From Mytilus californianus (lineage: Eukaryota > Mollusca > Bivalvia > Mytilida > Mytilidae), in assembly GCF_021869535.1 (NCBI RefSeq), contig NW_026262712.1, positions 63,358,100-63,422,099 of the forward strand: 64,000 bases of DNA, read 5' to 3'. The position numbers and the translations under genes are program-made. This document shows, one piece after another, positions 26,707 to 40,244 of the stretch (its first letter is position 1; every line of letters begins with the position of its first letter). The notes under the pieces were generated by a model. The model was not told where the DNA came from. It made no database searches and worked only from the letters and a program-made list of their open reading frames with translations.

Positions 26707-26786
26707 TAATGGTGGATAAGCGCTTACATCAGAGACATATATACGCATTTGTATATATGTCTCTGATGTAAGCTTATCCACCATTA
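26707..26786. repeat. Near-perfect hairpin with 6-nt loop
   Basis: Arms of 38 and 36 nt (26707-26744, 26751-26786) pair with only a 2-nt bulge around the loop gcattt. The core 'cagagacatatatac' also appears in short inverted pairs at 14570-14603 and 36311-36340. Confidence 0.8.
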
Positions 26787-26844
26787 AAATAAACTTATTC
26801 TGAAAGGTTATTATTTGTATATATGTCTCTGCTTACATTAACCA

Positions 26845-29800
26845 TACCTAAATTTACAAACTTTAAAACAACATCACCAAACCAAATATTTGTATCTATA
26901 AAAGAATTTGGTAAATTTTAGGTTATAAGTAATTTGTGGTAACGAAACCACTGACTTAATAATTTACCACTGATACATAGATTACGTTCATTGAAATCTA
27001 TAACGTCATTACAGACACTGGCATAGCCAAATGGACGAGGTGGGATATATAAACACCGTAAGATTGGACTAAAGGGACATCACTGTCCAAAAAAAGGAAA
27101 ATAAACAATAGGAAACGAAAAATTATCCTTTTAGTGGTAAAAATAAGCATATAGCTTTCTGCGTGAAACTGAAATAACTACATCTTTGAAAGGGCAGTTA
27201 TTGCTGTTTATAATAATCTTATTCAAATTTAATTCCCTTGTCATGACTGAGTAAATTTCTGCAGTATATTAAGAGAATTCTTTATTATCTAATGAAAATA
27301 TCATCAATGTAACAGTTGATGTTGTTGAATTTATCAAATAAATTAAATCTATACGGATTTTTACTGCGTTTGGCCATAAACTGTGATTCTTGACAGTACA
27401 GGAACAAGTCTGTTATTCAAGGGGTGCAATTGGTATCCATAGGAATACCTACAACATGTTGAAAAACTGTATTGCCGGAAACGTACATAGATGTTGTCAA
27501 AGAGAACTTTACAGCTTTACTCATCTCATCACACTTCCAGGAAGTATAATTAAAACATTTACCTTTTTAATTACAAATGAAAGCTTTATATGAGTTGCAG
27601 CAAATAAATTTGCAATCAGATTTTTTAAAGAACCAGTTAATTTTAATGGAAAAATTGTGTTAAAAAAGATTGTGTGGTAGTGTAGTTTAGAGAGTTGAAA
27701 AGACAAAAAAGTAAACCTAATTGAAAGGACCATCAATAGCATGTAATTTGTCTTAATCATCTAAAGAATGTTTGACATTTCGCAAATAATTAATACCATT
27801 AATTGCATATGCGTTATTTCAGAAGTTAATGATACGTTCTTTATTGTAGAAAGGAAGCCAGTTAAAGCACTAAAATATTAGTTGAAGAAATTAACAGGAG
27901 GCCGAGATGAAATAATATTTGACAGGTTTTTGTGTAGGTACCGGTAGCCAATACATAGTAGGGACCTGCAAATATTCAGAGGCGACCTTAAGCTTAGTTG
28001 TGGTTATGATATGATTGTTTACTATTTTGACTCTCTGTGGAACGCACATACCTGAATGTAGAAGAATTTATAATTTATTCTCAGGAACTTCTGTGTAGTA
28101 TTTACTACTAGTGGGAGACGGGAGGAGAGGAGTGGCAGAAGGGAGAAGACTACCCGGGTCCCCTTGTCCCCCTCTCATGTATATGATCATATATAATATA
28201 TCGATCTGAAATGATGTACCAGCACTTTTCAACCGTTTCAGAAGGGATCTTACACTGAAATGCAGTCAACTTTAGCGTTTGGTAGTTCATTGATAACAAT
28301 TGGCGTATCACAAACAAACAACTTGTAACGTCTCATTTCATTGGCCGAAAGATTCAAATACAACAACAATCGTAGTGTGCACGTGAATTGACACAGGTGA
28401 CTGACTATGGAATGTACTATGTTACTACGAACGTAAAACAAGGATTTGACAATGTATAGTTTACAAATCTTTGGTCAAAAGAATTAAATAAATGTTTTGT
28501 GAATTTCAAATAGTTGTGTCGAAATATTATACTGCAGCAACATAATTATCTTGTACCGCATTATGAAAAATATAAGGATAAAATAAAATGCATGTGCCGC
28601 TTATATACGGATGACTAAGGAACCACTTTTAATTTCTTTCAATGTCGTAGTTACTTAAAATAAGGATCTCATAATACTGATCCATTACAATAATTACAAT
28701 AATTTATGATGGGTTGCACATTAATCCTCTTTTAGTGTTTTTATGCTATAAAACGAACATACAGAACGTTACACAGTAGCTATAAGCGTTTGGTCATTCA
28801 GAAATTACGTATCATAAACGGAGCAAATATTGTACCCGAAATATAGTAACAAAACAACAATAATCGTATCATTTGTACACGTTAATGAAGACGTAGTATG
28901 CAATGTACTATCATGGTCACCACGAAATTCAAATGAATTCAGTGAAGGCATATGTTGGTGTAAAAAGGATTGAAATGTTACATAGGCGAAGATTTTCTTT
29001 TGTATGTGTGGAACTAAAAAAATAAATAAATACTTGTGAGAAATATCGTAGTTTAATTATAAGGAACAATATAAATGTACTGTTTTCGATTTTAATTGGC
29101 TGAAAACTTATCTTTTAATTTCATACCGTAAGAATAGTGATTTGCATAACATTGTTGAACTATCCGCCAAAGTGACGTGTAGTATGCATGCGTATTTAAA
29201 ATGAAATACAAAATCATACATGTTAGATAAACTGATAAACGAAATATTAAGAAATTATTAATAAGGATGACTGAATGCATGTACAAGAAGGGACCCACCT
29301 TTTTATCAATACATTTAATGAATAAACACGCTGAAACGAGTGACTGGTGAAAAATAATGTTTATTCAGTTATTGAACCAATGCATGTATTTATCATAAAC
29401 TTAGTCTTCTGTGCACAATGTTATCATTTTTTACGCAAATATATCGTAAAATCGTCAATTTTTTTTCTATATGTCTGTTATGTGAAAATATGGCGGCTAA
29501 TTATTTGTCGTGTTTTGAAGCCGAAGTTTACCGATTGTCACCTTATAGTAAACAATCAACAAAGAAGCATGGATATTGAGCACGTGTATAACATGTACAA
29601 TCAGATAATAGTTTATTTCAATGCGAGATCCTTGCGTATTGCGATCACCGGATTTTTACGAGACGAGTCACGCTAAGGTCAGTTTGCATACGGAAAATAT
29701 GTCGGCGAATTGCTTCCTGGAAGCAAGCAATTAAAAAAAGTAAACTTTATCTAAATGTGGACAAATCATAGAATTTTCTTCAGAAAAAAGTATATGTACA

Positions 29801-30110
29801 TAAGTTTTATAGTGAAAACTATCCATTTAGTTATAAAAAAAAACATATGCATCATTTTTTTTAAATTTGAGGTTTCATATGACTTTAAAAACTGGTTGTC
29901 TTCTATGTAACTATTTAAATATTTACAATATATAATTTACGTTCAATTTTCAACCGAGAATAGCAAAACAGTTAATTATAAAATTCATTAAGTATATCGC
30001 TGGAGTTTATAAAGTACATTTCCTTCCACTGTGCCATGGTTTGCCATCTCCATTTTTCTCTAAACAAAGTATGGTTGGTTACATGTTCTGAATTTACTTA
30101 AAATTTCGGG
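26845..30110. other. Non-genic stretch
   Basis: No supported exon on either strand. A 109-residue plus-strand frame at 29347 lacks any recognisable family feature and is not called. Confidence 0.4.
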
Positions 30111-30114
30111 ATTT

Positions 30115-30415
30115 TTTCTCAAAATTAAGTAAAATGAATCAGAAAAAAATCACACTATTCTTAGTCGAATACCTAAAACTTGCGAAAGATATGAAAAGGC
30201 AGGATGAGCAACTTGGCAAAAAAGGCCGGATGACGATTCATGTAAAAAAAACCGGACTAACTAATAAAAAAAAGGCAGGACCAAATAGACTTAAAAATAA
30301 AAAGGCAGGACAGAGATTACAACTAAAAAAAAAAAGAACAAAATGTTTCATCCAAGCCCCCCCCCCTCCCACTCCCATCCCACTCCCATCAAAATGAAAT
30401 GGTAGATTTCTTAAT
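30115..30415. repeat. Relative of the C-tract MITE
   Basis: Repeated 'aaaaaaggcagga' / 'ggccgga' blocks, a C-run at 30357 and 'aaaatgaaatggtagat' at the right end mirror the 56753-57052 element in reverse orientation. A short lysine-rich open frame over it is a by-product of the A-rich repeat. Confidence 0.55.
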
Positions 30416-30419
30416 CCAG

Positions 30420-32560
30420 AACCAACTGAGAGGAGACAGTTGAATTAAACATTTCGATGTGAAACCTGTTAAGATTTTAAAGTTTAAAATTTTACTATTG
30501 CACAAAATTATGAATTCAATGAATTTTACATGCACATGTATATAAAAGCTAGACTTGTTATGGGATAATCAAGAACACAATCATGTACGTGAATACGACG
30601 ATGGAAGGTTATAACAACCTTGACAGGTTACGTGAATACTGATCAGTCCATTCAACTTATAGTACGCGTGTTCTATTTTCGCAGGTGTGAGGTCGAAGGT
30701 TTGAATTGACCAATGAAAACGACCGTTCCTTTACGAGTCAATCTAATAAAGTTTGTTTGACTGATTACGTCGCACTACCTTTCGCTAAGCTTGGCCGCAT
30801 TTAAGTGTAAAAGGGCACTAGCTACGATTTCGACATTTTTTGTTATTTCAAACATTTATAAAAGCAGAATAAAGAAATTATATTTCGCCATTAGCAGTCA
30901 GTTTGGTCCAATTTCGTCAAAATAAGCTAAAACAAAAAATCACTGATGTATTATTGGCTTGCAATCCAATAATTGAACTCATTTGAATCCGTATTAATGT
31001 TACCTGTTAATTTAACCTTTAGAGGAGATGGTTGCGCATGTGTTCATCATGTGTCTCATTCATTTAAAAGAAAAAAGAATGTCAATTAACATTGAAAAGT
31101 GAAACAAGGGAGACACTAGAAATTACCATTTCGTTGACTGATCCATTTCACAAAAAAATCATTCTTATACAGGTAAAACGATGATTTACATTTGTTTTTA
31201 ACCTACAACACGAAATAAAGCAGACCTAGAAAAATCCGATTGCACGTGCTCGCTGTCTATTTTTTTTATATCTATGTTTATATCGGGTTATATGATCGTG
31301 GGGAGTCTTCGGAGGTCATCTCGATAGATAATTAGACGGCGTCTGGTCTAAAATAAGTACGAAATGTTGACACATTATAGCGAGCCCATGCAGTTTTAAT
31401 TATTTCTTTTGGACTTTTTGTAATTTGGATATTCGTTTTAGTATGTTATAAATAAAATGTGAGACTTTGGGTCAAATCGGTGAACATGATTTTGACAGCT
31501 AAATGTCCCTTTAAATTCACCCGAGACCATTAAAACATTAATTCAAAGAATTCGCCGGAGTTTTGGAGCCGAATGACCTGTTACCAAATATTCTGGCTAT
31601 TCCCGTTCTGTTATCATATTTTCACAATTTTTCACATTTTTAAAGCTAAAATTTAGTCTAGGAAATGTCTTTTAAATCATGGAATTTATTAATTGTAAAC
31701 TATATTAAAATAACATACTTGTACATCCGTGTTGTTACTGTGACAGCCATGTTCAGTGGTGGTTAGGGTAATATAAATCATAATTCTTAAAGATAACCAT
31801 AAACCCATATAATTTCCATTGTGTTTATACGCAATTTAGGCCAGTGATTTTTAATGAAAATTTTCGTGTAATTTTATTCATTTCACCACTAGATCATTCA
31901 CACCAACTTTGGTTGAAATTGGTTTGGTAGATCAGAGAGAAAATCTTTGAAATTTTAACGACGAACAAACGCAAAACTATGGCAAAAGCACACATGGGCC
32001 AGATGAGATCAAAATTAAGTAATGTGAGCTTGTTTTCAGTAACTGCAAGCAATCTGTCACGGATATAAGATATGGTTTATCGTTTTCTTTTTACTTGTGT
32101 TTTTTGTTGGTTATGTAAAGTACTTTTCTTGTATTGATTTTTTAAAATGTGTGTTCTTTCATGTACGATCATGTATATTTTGTTACTATATTGATTGAGA
32201 TTAAAATGGGTGAGGTTGGGATCTAAACCAACCCTCCCTGTGTCCCCTACTCGGGTGTGCCTTGTATACGTTTGGGACCTAGGCGGTACGCGGACCCGTT
32301 GCCTATTTATACGCCCCATAAACATGCCTGGCTTGACATATTGTTTAGACACATGCATGTATTAAAGAAGACAGTAGGTTGACCTCTAAAACAAGAAATG
32401 ATTGTAACAGGATGCTGTTACGAAGTCTCCCAAACGAAGCTCCCATAATTCGTAATTCCCAGGGTCGCCTGACATTGGGCCACATCCAGTGAAAATTGGT
32501 TTGGTCCAGTAAAGTTATATGCATTAGTGATGCCTGGGGACTAACCTTGTATATCATTCA
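30420..32560. other. Non-genic stretch
   Basis: Nothing recognised as coding. Slightly richer in CpG than its surroundings (for example 30770-30830, 31230-31340), but no promoter or exon could be supported. Confidence 0.35.
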
Positions 32561-32569
32561 AATCATCTT

Positions 32570-34015
32570 GGCATGACAAACCAGAATATATATGGTTTAG
32601 GGGTGGGGATCTCGACCATTTACAAGATACTAGAACATTGGGGGTGGGGAGGAACCCCTGGGGACTGGCCCTATACGTCATTCAAATGTTCATTACATGA
32701 GGAACAGGAATATATATGGTTTAGGGGTGGGGATCTCAACCATTTACAAGATATAAGAACATTGGGGGTGGGGGGAACCCCTGGGGACTGACCGTATACG
32801 TCATTCAAATGTTCGAGACATGACAAATAGGAATATATATGGTTTAGGGGTGGGGATCTTGACCATTTACAAGATATTAGAACTTTCTCAAATGGCAGGG
32901 GGTCGGGATGACCCCTGGGGACTAACCCTGTATTTCATTTGATGTGCTTTATCATGACAAACCAGAATATATATGGTTTAGGGGTGGGGATCTCAACCAT
33001 TTACAAGATATTAGAACTTTCTCAAATGGCAGGGGGTCGGGATGACCCCTGGGGACTAACCCTGTATATCATTCAAACCATCTTAGCATGACAAACCAGA
33101 ATATATATGGTTTATGGGTGGGGATCTTGACCACTTAGAAGATATTAGAACTTTCTTAAATGGCAGGGGGTGGGGGTGACCCCTGGGGACTAACCCTGTA
33201 TTTCATTTGATGTGCTTTATCATGACAAACCAGAATATATATGGTTTAGGGGTGGGGATCTCAACCATTTACAAGATATTAGAACTTTCTCAAATGGCAG
33301 GGGGTCGGGATGACCCCTGGGGACTAACCCTGTATATCATTCGAATCATCTCAGCATGACAAACCAGAATATATATGGTTTAGGGGTGGGGATCTTGACC
33401 ACTTACAAGGTATTAGAACTTTCTTAAATGGCAGGGGGTGGGGTGACCCCTGGGGACTAACCCTGTATTTCATTCAAACCATCTTAGCATGACAAACCAG
33501 AATATATATGGTTAAGGGGTGGGGATCTCGACCATTTACAAGATATTTGAACTTTCTCAAATGGCAGGGGGTCGGGATGACCCCTGGGGACTAACCCTGT
33601 ACATCATTCAAACCATCTTAGCATGACAAACCAGAATATATATGGTTTAGGGGTGGGGATCTTGACCACTTAGAAGATATTAGAACTTTCTTAAATGGCA
33701 GGGGGTGGGGGTGACCCCTGGGGACTAACCCTGTATTACATTTGATGTGCTTTATCATGACAAACCAGAATATATATGATTTAGGGGTGGGGATCTCGAC
33801 CATTTACAAGATATTAGAACTTTCTCAAATGGCAGGGGGTCGGGATGACCCCTGGGGCCTAACCCTGTATATCATTCAAACCATCTTAGCATGACAAACC
33901 AGAATATATATGGTTTAGGGGTGGGGATCTTGACCACTTACAAGGTATTAGAACTTTCTTAAATGGCAGGGGGTGGGGGTGACCCCTGGGGACTAACCCT
34001 GTATTTCATTTAGTG
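32570..34015 (+). repeat. 134-bp tandem array with alternating A/B units (11 copies)
   Basis: 'aatatatatgg' recurs at 32584, 32709, 32831, 32965, 33100, 33234, 33368, 33501, 33634, 33769 and 33903. From 32965 on, units alternate strictly. Type A has 'accatttacaagatatt' with 'gggtcgggatgacc'; type B has 'gaccacttagaag' or 'gaccacttacaagg' with 'gggtgggg(g)tgacc'. The repeating unit is therefore a dimer of about 267 bp. Confidence 0.92.
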
Positions 34016-34301
34016 GGCTTTATCATTTAGAACATTTTCAATTAAAAAGATTGTGTCTATCACAAACGGTTTTCAATTTATAATCATTTGAAAATTTTAA
34101 AAAATAAAATCCCATAGGGTTCTATAGTAAAACCCTCTTTTCTTTTTGCCCCTCAAAGTACCCCTTTATAAACCCCATTGCACAAACAAAACCCTGATTG
34201 CACCACTAGACATGTTAGTCTAACATATTGTGAAACCCTAAGTTAATCTGACAAGCGGTTTTGGAGAACGGGTGCGGACAAGTTCAAATTTAAAAGCGGC
34301 G

Positions 34302-34359
34302 GAAGAAGAAGAAGAAGAAGAAGAAGAAGAAGAAGAATAATAATAATAATAATAATAAC
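34302..34359 (+). repeat. (GAA)n(TAA)n microsatellite
   Basis: About twelve GAA triplets followed by about eight TAA triplets. Confidence 0.92.
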
Positions 34360-34990
34360 TGAGCAAAAACAATAAGTCTTCCCAAACTTCGTTTGGGAGA
34401 CTTAAAAAGACTAGATATATATTTTTGTTATTTGTGTTGGGTAATTGTCTCATTACCTCATATCTTCTTTTTATAAACTTCGTGACAAAACCGCTTAGAA
34501 TACTTATCATATCATTTCATTCATACATAGATATAACACAATAAAACTGATCAAAATAACATATTAAAACAAGATTAAAGTTTTGCGTTTTTATATAAAA
34601 CTCAATACAGGGCAAGGCAAATCAATGCCGACTTATGCCAAGTAGAGTTCCTGAAACATCGAGTTTAAAGCAGGGATTCAAGTTAAAGTACCACCGCACC
34701 CCCTCCGAATATCAAATAGTCGTCTTTAATAAAAAAAAAAAAAAAAACCTTTGTGTGTATCAACTAATTCTCGATTTATTTATTATCTATATCTATATCT
34801 ACACTGGGACATTTATTGTTGAACTGTCAATCTTGACCAATACTCAACGCTTCCGGTAAGCGCAAGAAAAAGAGTAATTTTTATTAGAACCAAAAATATA
34901 TACAGCAAGTATATAAGAATGAAAGGAAATAATAAAAGATGAAATTAGAAAAAAATCAAGGAAAGGGGATACCCATTCAATTGGTTTTTT

Positions 34991-36175
34991 GTCGAGCCTG
35001 CGACTTTTGTCGCAGAAAGCTCGACATAGGGATAGCGATCCGGCGGCGGCGGCGGCGGCGGCTACGGCGGCGGCGGCGGCGGCGGCGGCGTTAGCTAACT
35101 TCTTAAAAGCTTTATATTTTAGAAGATGGAAGACCTGGATGCTTCATACTTTGTATATGGATGCCTCATGTTACGAAGTTTCCGTCAGTCACATGTCCAA
35201 TGTCCTTGACCTCATTTTCATGGTTCAGTGACTACTTGAAAAAAAAGTTCAGATTTTTTGTAATGTTAAATTCTCTCTTATTATAAGTAATAGGATAACT
35301 ATATTTGGTATGTGCGTACCTTGCAAGGTCCTCATGCCCGTCAGACAGTTTTCACTTGACCTCGACCTCATTTCATGGATCAGTGAACAAGGTTAAGTTT
35401 TCGTGGTCAAGTCCATATCTCAGATACTATAAGCAATAGGTCTAGTATATTCGGTGTATGGAAGGACTGTAAGGTGTACATGTCCAACTGGCAGGTGTCA
35501 TCTGACCTTGACCTCATTTTCATGGTTCAGTGGTTATAGTTAAGTTTTTGTGTTTTGGTCTGTTTTTCTTATACTGTATGCAATAGGTCTACTATATTTG
35601 GTGTATGGAATGATTGTAAGGTGTACATGTCTAGCTGGCAGGTGTCATCTGACCTTGACCTCATTTTCATGGTTCAGTGGTCAAAGTTAAGTTTTTGAGT
35701 TTTGGTCTTTTTTTCTAATACTGCTTGCAATAGGTCAGCTATATTTGGTGTATGGAATGATTGTAAGGTGTACATGTCTAGCTGGCAGGTGTCATCTTAC
35801 CTTGACCTCATTTTCATGGTTCAGTGGTCAAAGTTAAGTTTTTTAGTTTTAGTCTTTTTTTCTAATACTATATGCAATAGTTCAACTATATTTGGTGTAT
35901 GGAAATATTTTATGATCTATATGTCAGTCACGCAGGTTTTATTTGACCTTGACCTCATTTTCAAGGTTCATTGCTCAGTGTTAAGTTTTTGTGTTTTCGT
36001 CTGTTTTTCTTAAACTATAAGCAATAGGTCAACTATATTTGTTGTATGGAAGAATTGTTAGCTGTACATGCCTGCCTAGCATGGTTCATCTGACCTTGAC
36101 CTCATTTTCATGGTTCATTGGTCAATGTTTAGTTTACTTGGTTAATGTTAAGTTTATGTGACAGTTGTAATAAAG
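34991..36175 (+). repeat. Hairpin-headed repeat with CGG tract and about 147-bp tandem body
   Basis: The head hairpin is at 34991-35025: outer stem GTCGAGC/GCTCGAC, inner stem CTGCGAC/GTCGCAG, TTTT loop. A CGG tract follows at about 35040-35090. The body has about seven diverged units carrying 'tgaccttgacctcattttca' and 'tggttcagtgg'. A reverse-strand copy of the head and first body segment is at about 39675-39845. Open frames across it are repeat translations. Confidence 0.85.
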
Positions 36176-36179
36176 CTTT

Positions 36180-37520
36180 ATATTTAGGACTATCAACATA
36201 ATATCAATGATTAGTAAAGAAGGCGAGACATTTCAGCGTGTGCACTCTTGTGTTTATTAAAGTCTCATTTTCTTATATTAAGAACCTGAGACTACTATAA
36301 CACAGTTAAAGCAGAGACATATTGTACTATATATCTCTGCATGGTTATAGAAAATCAATAAGAACCAAAACAACATATCGGAATATGTTTTAATATAGGA
36401 TCATATAAAATATAACCGGTTTCTTTCATTATATCTGAAATCGTCCATGTGATAGGCTCTAGGTATTTTTTCTCAAGTTGCCTTTGTCCAGCAGACGCAC
36501 TTTGTACTGTCAGGTTTTATTGATTCCTATGTAATTTGCATTGACATACTCACTGATGGGAACACAGACACATGGACAGAGAAAACAAACGGAACAAAAA
36601 TAAAATTTGATATATTTTCCTTTGTTCTTTTGACCAAAGCCTTTCTTTCTTCAACTTGAGATAGTCTAGATCACCTGGCTTAAGGCTATTTGAGCTTTTG
36701 ACATATCTTGATACATATGTTCCTATTACCATGATGGTCCTTGACAAGTAGTTTAACTTTGGAGCCGATAGGAAATTAAAAATCAAAAACATATTTTACA
36801 GAAGCTGAGGTCAAAGTTTCTATTGAAACTCTATGCTATATAACATTTTACTTTTATTCAAAAACAGATGATGTGAAATGAAAACGAACAATGCAGAAAT
36901 GTCCAAAAGCAGGTACTTTACAGTGGTTCTTACTTTGGTCCCGATGAAAAGTCCAATATTTGGCCAAGAGGTCAAGAAGTGTTTAATTGGTCCCCCAGTT
37001 TTTCAAGACCTACTTCTCATGAGCTGCTGAACCAGTTGAGAAGATATGTTTTTTATATGTTATATAACATTTGTTTTGATGAAAAGCCTGTGTGCTATTA
37101 GGAGAAAATAAATCCAGGTGAATGGTTTAAGTGCCAGGGAGTTTCTAATTTTTTTTAAAACTCCCCTAGATGATATTTTTATTTTTTAAATTTTTGTTTG
37201 TATTCACGGTTTCAAAGATAATTTGGAAAGTTTATATTTTCATTAGGAAACAAAGTTACTGTTTTTAATGAACCCGATAATTTCCCCCTTAAAGGGGCAT
37301 TAGCTGTCAAATTCATGTTCACTGATTTGACTCAAATTCTCACATTAGATTTATAACATATTAAAACATATATCCAAATTACAAACTGTCTAAAATAACA
37401 ATTAACAATGCATGGACTCGATAATATGCATCAGCATTTCGTGTGTTTTTTTTGTCTAAACGTCATCTAATAAACCATCGAGATAGCCTCCGAAGACCTG
37501 TTGCTTATGGTAATTTAAAA
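36180..37520. other. Non-genic stretch
   Basis: No supported gene. Contains a short inverted pair 'gcagagacatat/atatctctgc' at 36311-36340. Confidence 0.4.
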
Positions 37521-37534
37521 AACAGACCAAACCA

Positions 37535-38490
37535 CAATAAATTCTCCGCTGGGCGCAGCTTGATTCGACCGCAGAGGTCGAACCCTGACAGTTGGGGAAA
37601 GTATTGACACTACATTTAAGCTTGATACAGCTCTGAATTTGGATTGTGATTAAATATTTGACACAGCATAGGTTTCTGACACAGAATGAATGTGGTCAAA
37701 AAACTGAAAAAAATGAAATTAGACTGTTTACCTTTTATGGTCCAATATCCAAAATCTAAATACACGGTTCGATTCAGCAAATCAAAGAACCCCAAGAATT
37801 CAATTTTTGTTAATATCAAACAAAGTTTAATTTTGGATCCTTTGGACCATAATGTGGACCAATTTGAAATCGGGCCCAAATATAAAATCTAAATGCTCGT
37901 TTAGATTTGGCATATCAAATTTAATGAACCCCAATAATTCATTTTTTATGAAATCAAACAAAGTTTAATTTTGGACCCTTTGGACCTTAATGTTGACCAA
38001 TTAAAATCCAAAATACATGGTTAGATTCAGCATAATAAAGAACCCCAAGAATTCAAGACTTTGAATTTAACTTCATTGAAATCGGTCAAGAAATAATCAA
38101 TGTATACAAAGTATTAGAAAAGTATTGTTTTTGGCCCCTTTTTCTTAAAAGGTTAGGGCCATAACATCCCAAAATCAATCCCAACGTTCACTTTTAGGTA
38201 TGGAACCTTGTGGTACAATTTCATAGAGATCCATAAACTAATACTCAAGTTATTGTCCGGAAACCAGAAATTCTAGTTTTTTTGGCCCCTAATTCCTAAA
38301 CAGTAAGAACAATTATCCCCAAAATCAATCCCAAACTTCCTTCTGTGGTATAGAACCCTGTGGTACAATTTCATGGAGATCCATACACTTTTACTCAAGT
38401 TATTGTCTGGAAACCAAATTGTCTTCGGACTACGACGGCGACGATGACAACGTCATAACATTATACAACCGCAAAATTGGTCGTATAAAA
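37535..38490 (+). repeat. Dispersed repeat ('cgaccgcagaggtcgaaccctg' family), copy 1
   Basis: Begins 'ttctccgctgggcgcagctt' and 'cgaccgcagaggtcgaaccc'. Internal units are 'ttaattttggaccctttgga' and 'ggaccttaatg'. Ends 'gtcttcggactacgacggcg', then 'gtcgtataaaa'. A second copy is at 41262-43275. Confidence 0.75.
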
Positions 38491-38760
38491 ACATAATATT
38501 GACCAATGAACCATGCAAATTAGGTAAAGGGCAGATGATACCAGCCAGACATACATGTACACCTCACAATTATTCCATACACCAAATAAAGCTGACCTAT
38601 TGCTAAAAGTATTTGAAAGACCAAAACACAAAAACTTAACATTGACCAATGAACCCTGAAAATGAGGTCAAGGTCAGATGATACCTGCTAGACAGACATG
38701 TAGACGTTGCAAGGAACCCATATACAAAATAAAGTTATCCAATTACTCATAATAAGTGAA
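38470..38760 (-). repeat. Reverse-strand fragment of the 147-bp body repeat
   Basis: Contains complements of 'ggttcattggtcaat' and 'tgaccttgacctcattttca'. Same units as 35.2-36.1 kb, opposite orientation, without a head. Confidence 0.65.
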
Positions 38761-39674
38761 AAATTCACATAACAAAATCAAAGCGCTTGTAACCACTGAA
38801 GGGCAAAGATTGTTCATTTTGCAATTTTTTGAATTCAAAATAACTTGTGACATTGAATTGTGATTAGATAGGCAAATTATAAATTTGGGTTGGAGTTATC
38901 TTCCTTAGTTCATGTTTGGACATTTGTAGGCCACAGTCCACAATTAAATTCTCTATTAGTTCTTTATAACGTTTTGTTTCATTAAAAAAAATGTACCGAT
39001 TCTTTTTGTCAAATATTTTGTGTGTGTAAAGTACAGTACTAGTCCAAACATATATCAAACATTCAGAAATATCGCTCCCCAGCATCTTACAAATTTAGCC
39101 AATACACATCCATACCCCTATGGACAAGTCAAGAGATGTTCCGAAAACTGTAAATATCACCTTTTTGCACCTGGCCTAATCACTCTTTCCATATCAAAAT
39201 CAGTTAAAATACAACATCCAAAAGTTTATTTCACCTGTCTTCTTTCATTTCCATCCAAAAAAATCTAAGAAATGAGTGAGGAAGGGAAAGAAAAAAAATT
39301 AAGAAAAAATACATTCTAATTAAAAGGAACTATTCGTCTTTGGCCTGTAGTTGGTCCAATTCTTATAACAGATTCATACACCATGAATTACTTATGTAAT
39401 TTTCAATAAAGAAAAGTTTTCTTGACAAGTATGGTAATTCAAATATACATCATATTGTAACTTGAATATCTAATTATTTCATATCATTAATAAATTGTGT
39501 GACATTGACTGGATAGGATCTAGAGAGTTATCACTTCACTGCACTATTTTGTTTAAACTACCAAAGGTAGTGATTAACCTTGGAAGATTTAAATATCAAG
39601 TCAGTACCATAGGGTTTTGATTGCATTTCATGCAATATTTTACCCAAAAACTATATTTTTCAAGCAGGCGCTGA

Positions 39675-39848
39675 ACCACAAAAATGAGGTCAAGGACAAT
39701 GGACATATGACAGACGCAAACTTCGTAACTCTTCAACCTTCTCAAATATAAAGCTTTTTACAAATAGTTTACATCGCCGCCACTGCCGCTGGCGGATAGT
39801 TATCCCTATGTCTCGCATACTGCGACTTTCGTCCCAGGTGAGACAAAA
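39675..39848 (-). repeat. Reverse-strand head of the hairpin repeat
   Basis: On the minus strand it starts GTCTCACCTGGGACGAAAGT and is followed by 'gcgagacatagggat', a 'ggcggcgatg' stretch, 'aaagctttatatt' and 'gtccttgacctcatttt', as in 34991-35220. Both outer-stem sides changed together relative to that copy. Confidence 0.75.
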
Positions 39849-40244
39849 TGAACCTGGTAATTATATAAATCTGGTAATGGAATTTACACCATTTTTGGGC
39901 ATGTAATTAACTCTCGAAATGAAACAGCAGTGATAATTTTTCAATTTTGAGCATTTAAAATAAAACCAATTTGACTTTTTTATTGCCAAAAATACCATTT
40001 TTGAAAATTGCAAAGTCGTAAGAAATTTTCAAGAGAATTAGGTGTCTGAATGATCCAAATAGTGATCACACATTGCAACTCATCACGGTTGAGCTGCTGA
40101 CCAAATAAATAATCATGCTGTTCATTAGTAGTAGAGAAATGTATGACGAAATATTTTAAGTCCATTCAACATATTGGAAACTTCATAGAATCTGACAAGT
40201 GCACACACGGTGCAACTTATCATTGTAAAGCTGCTGATCATAGC

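Noticed and set aside
34989-35231. Alanine-rich 80-residue frame
   Set aside because: Runs through the hairpin head and CGG tract of a repeat.
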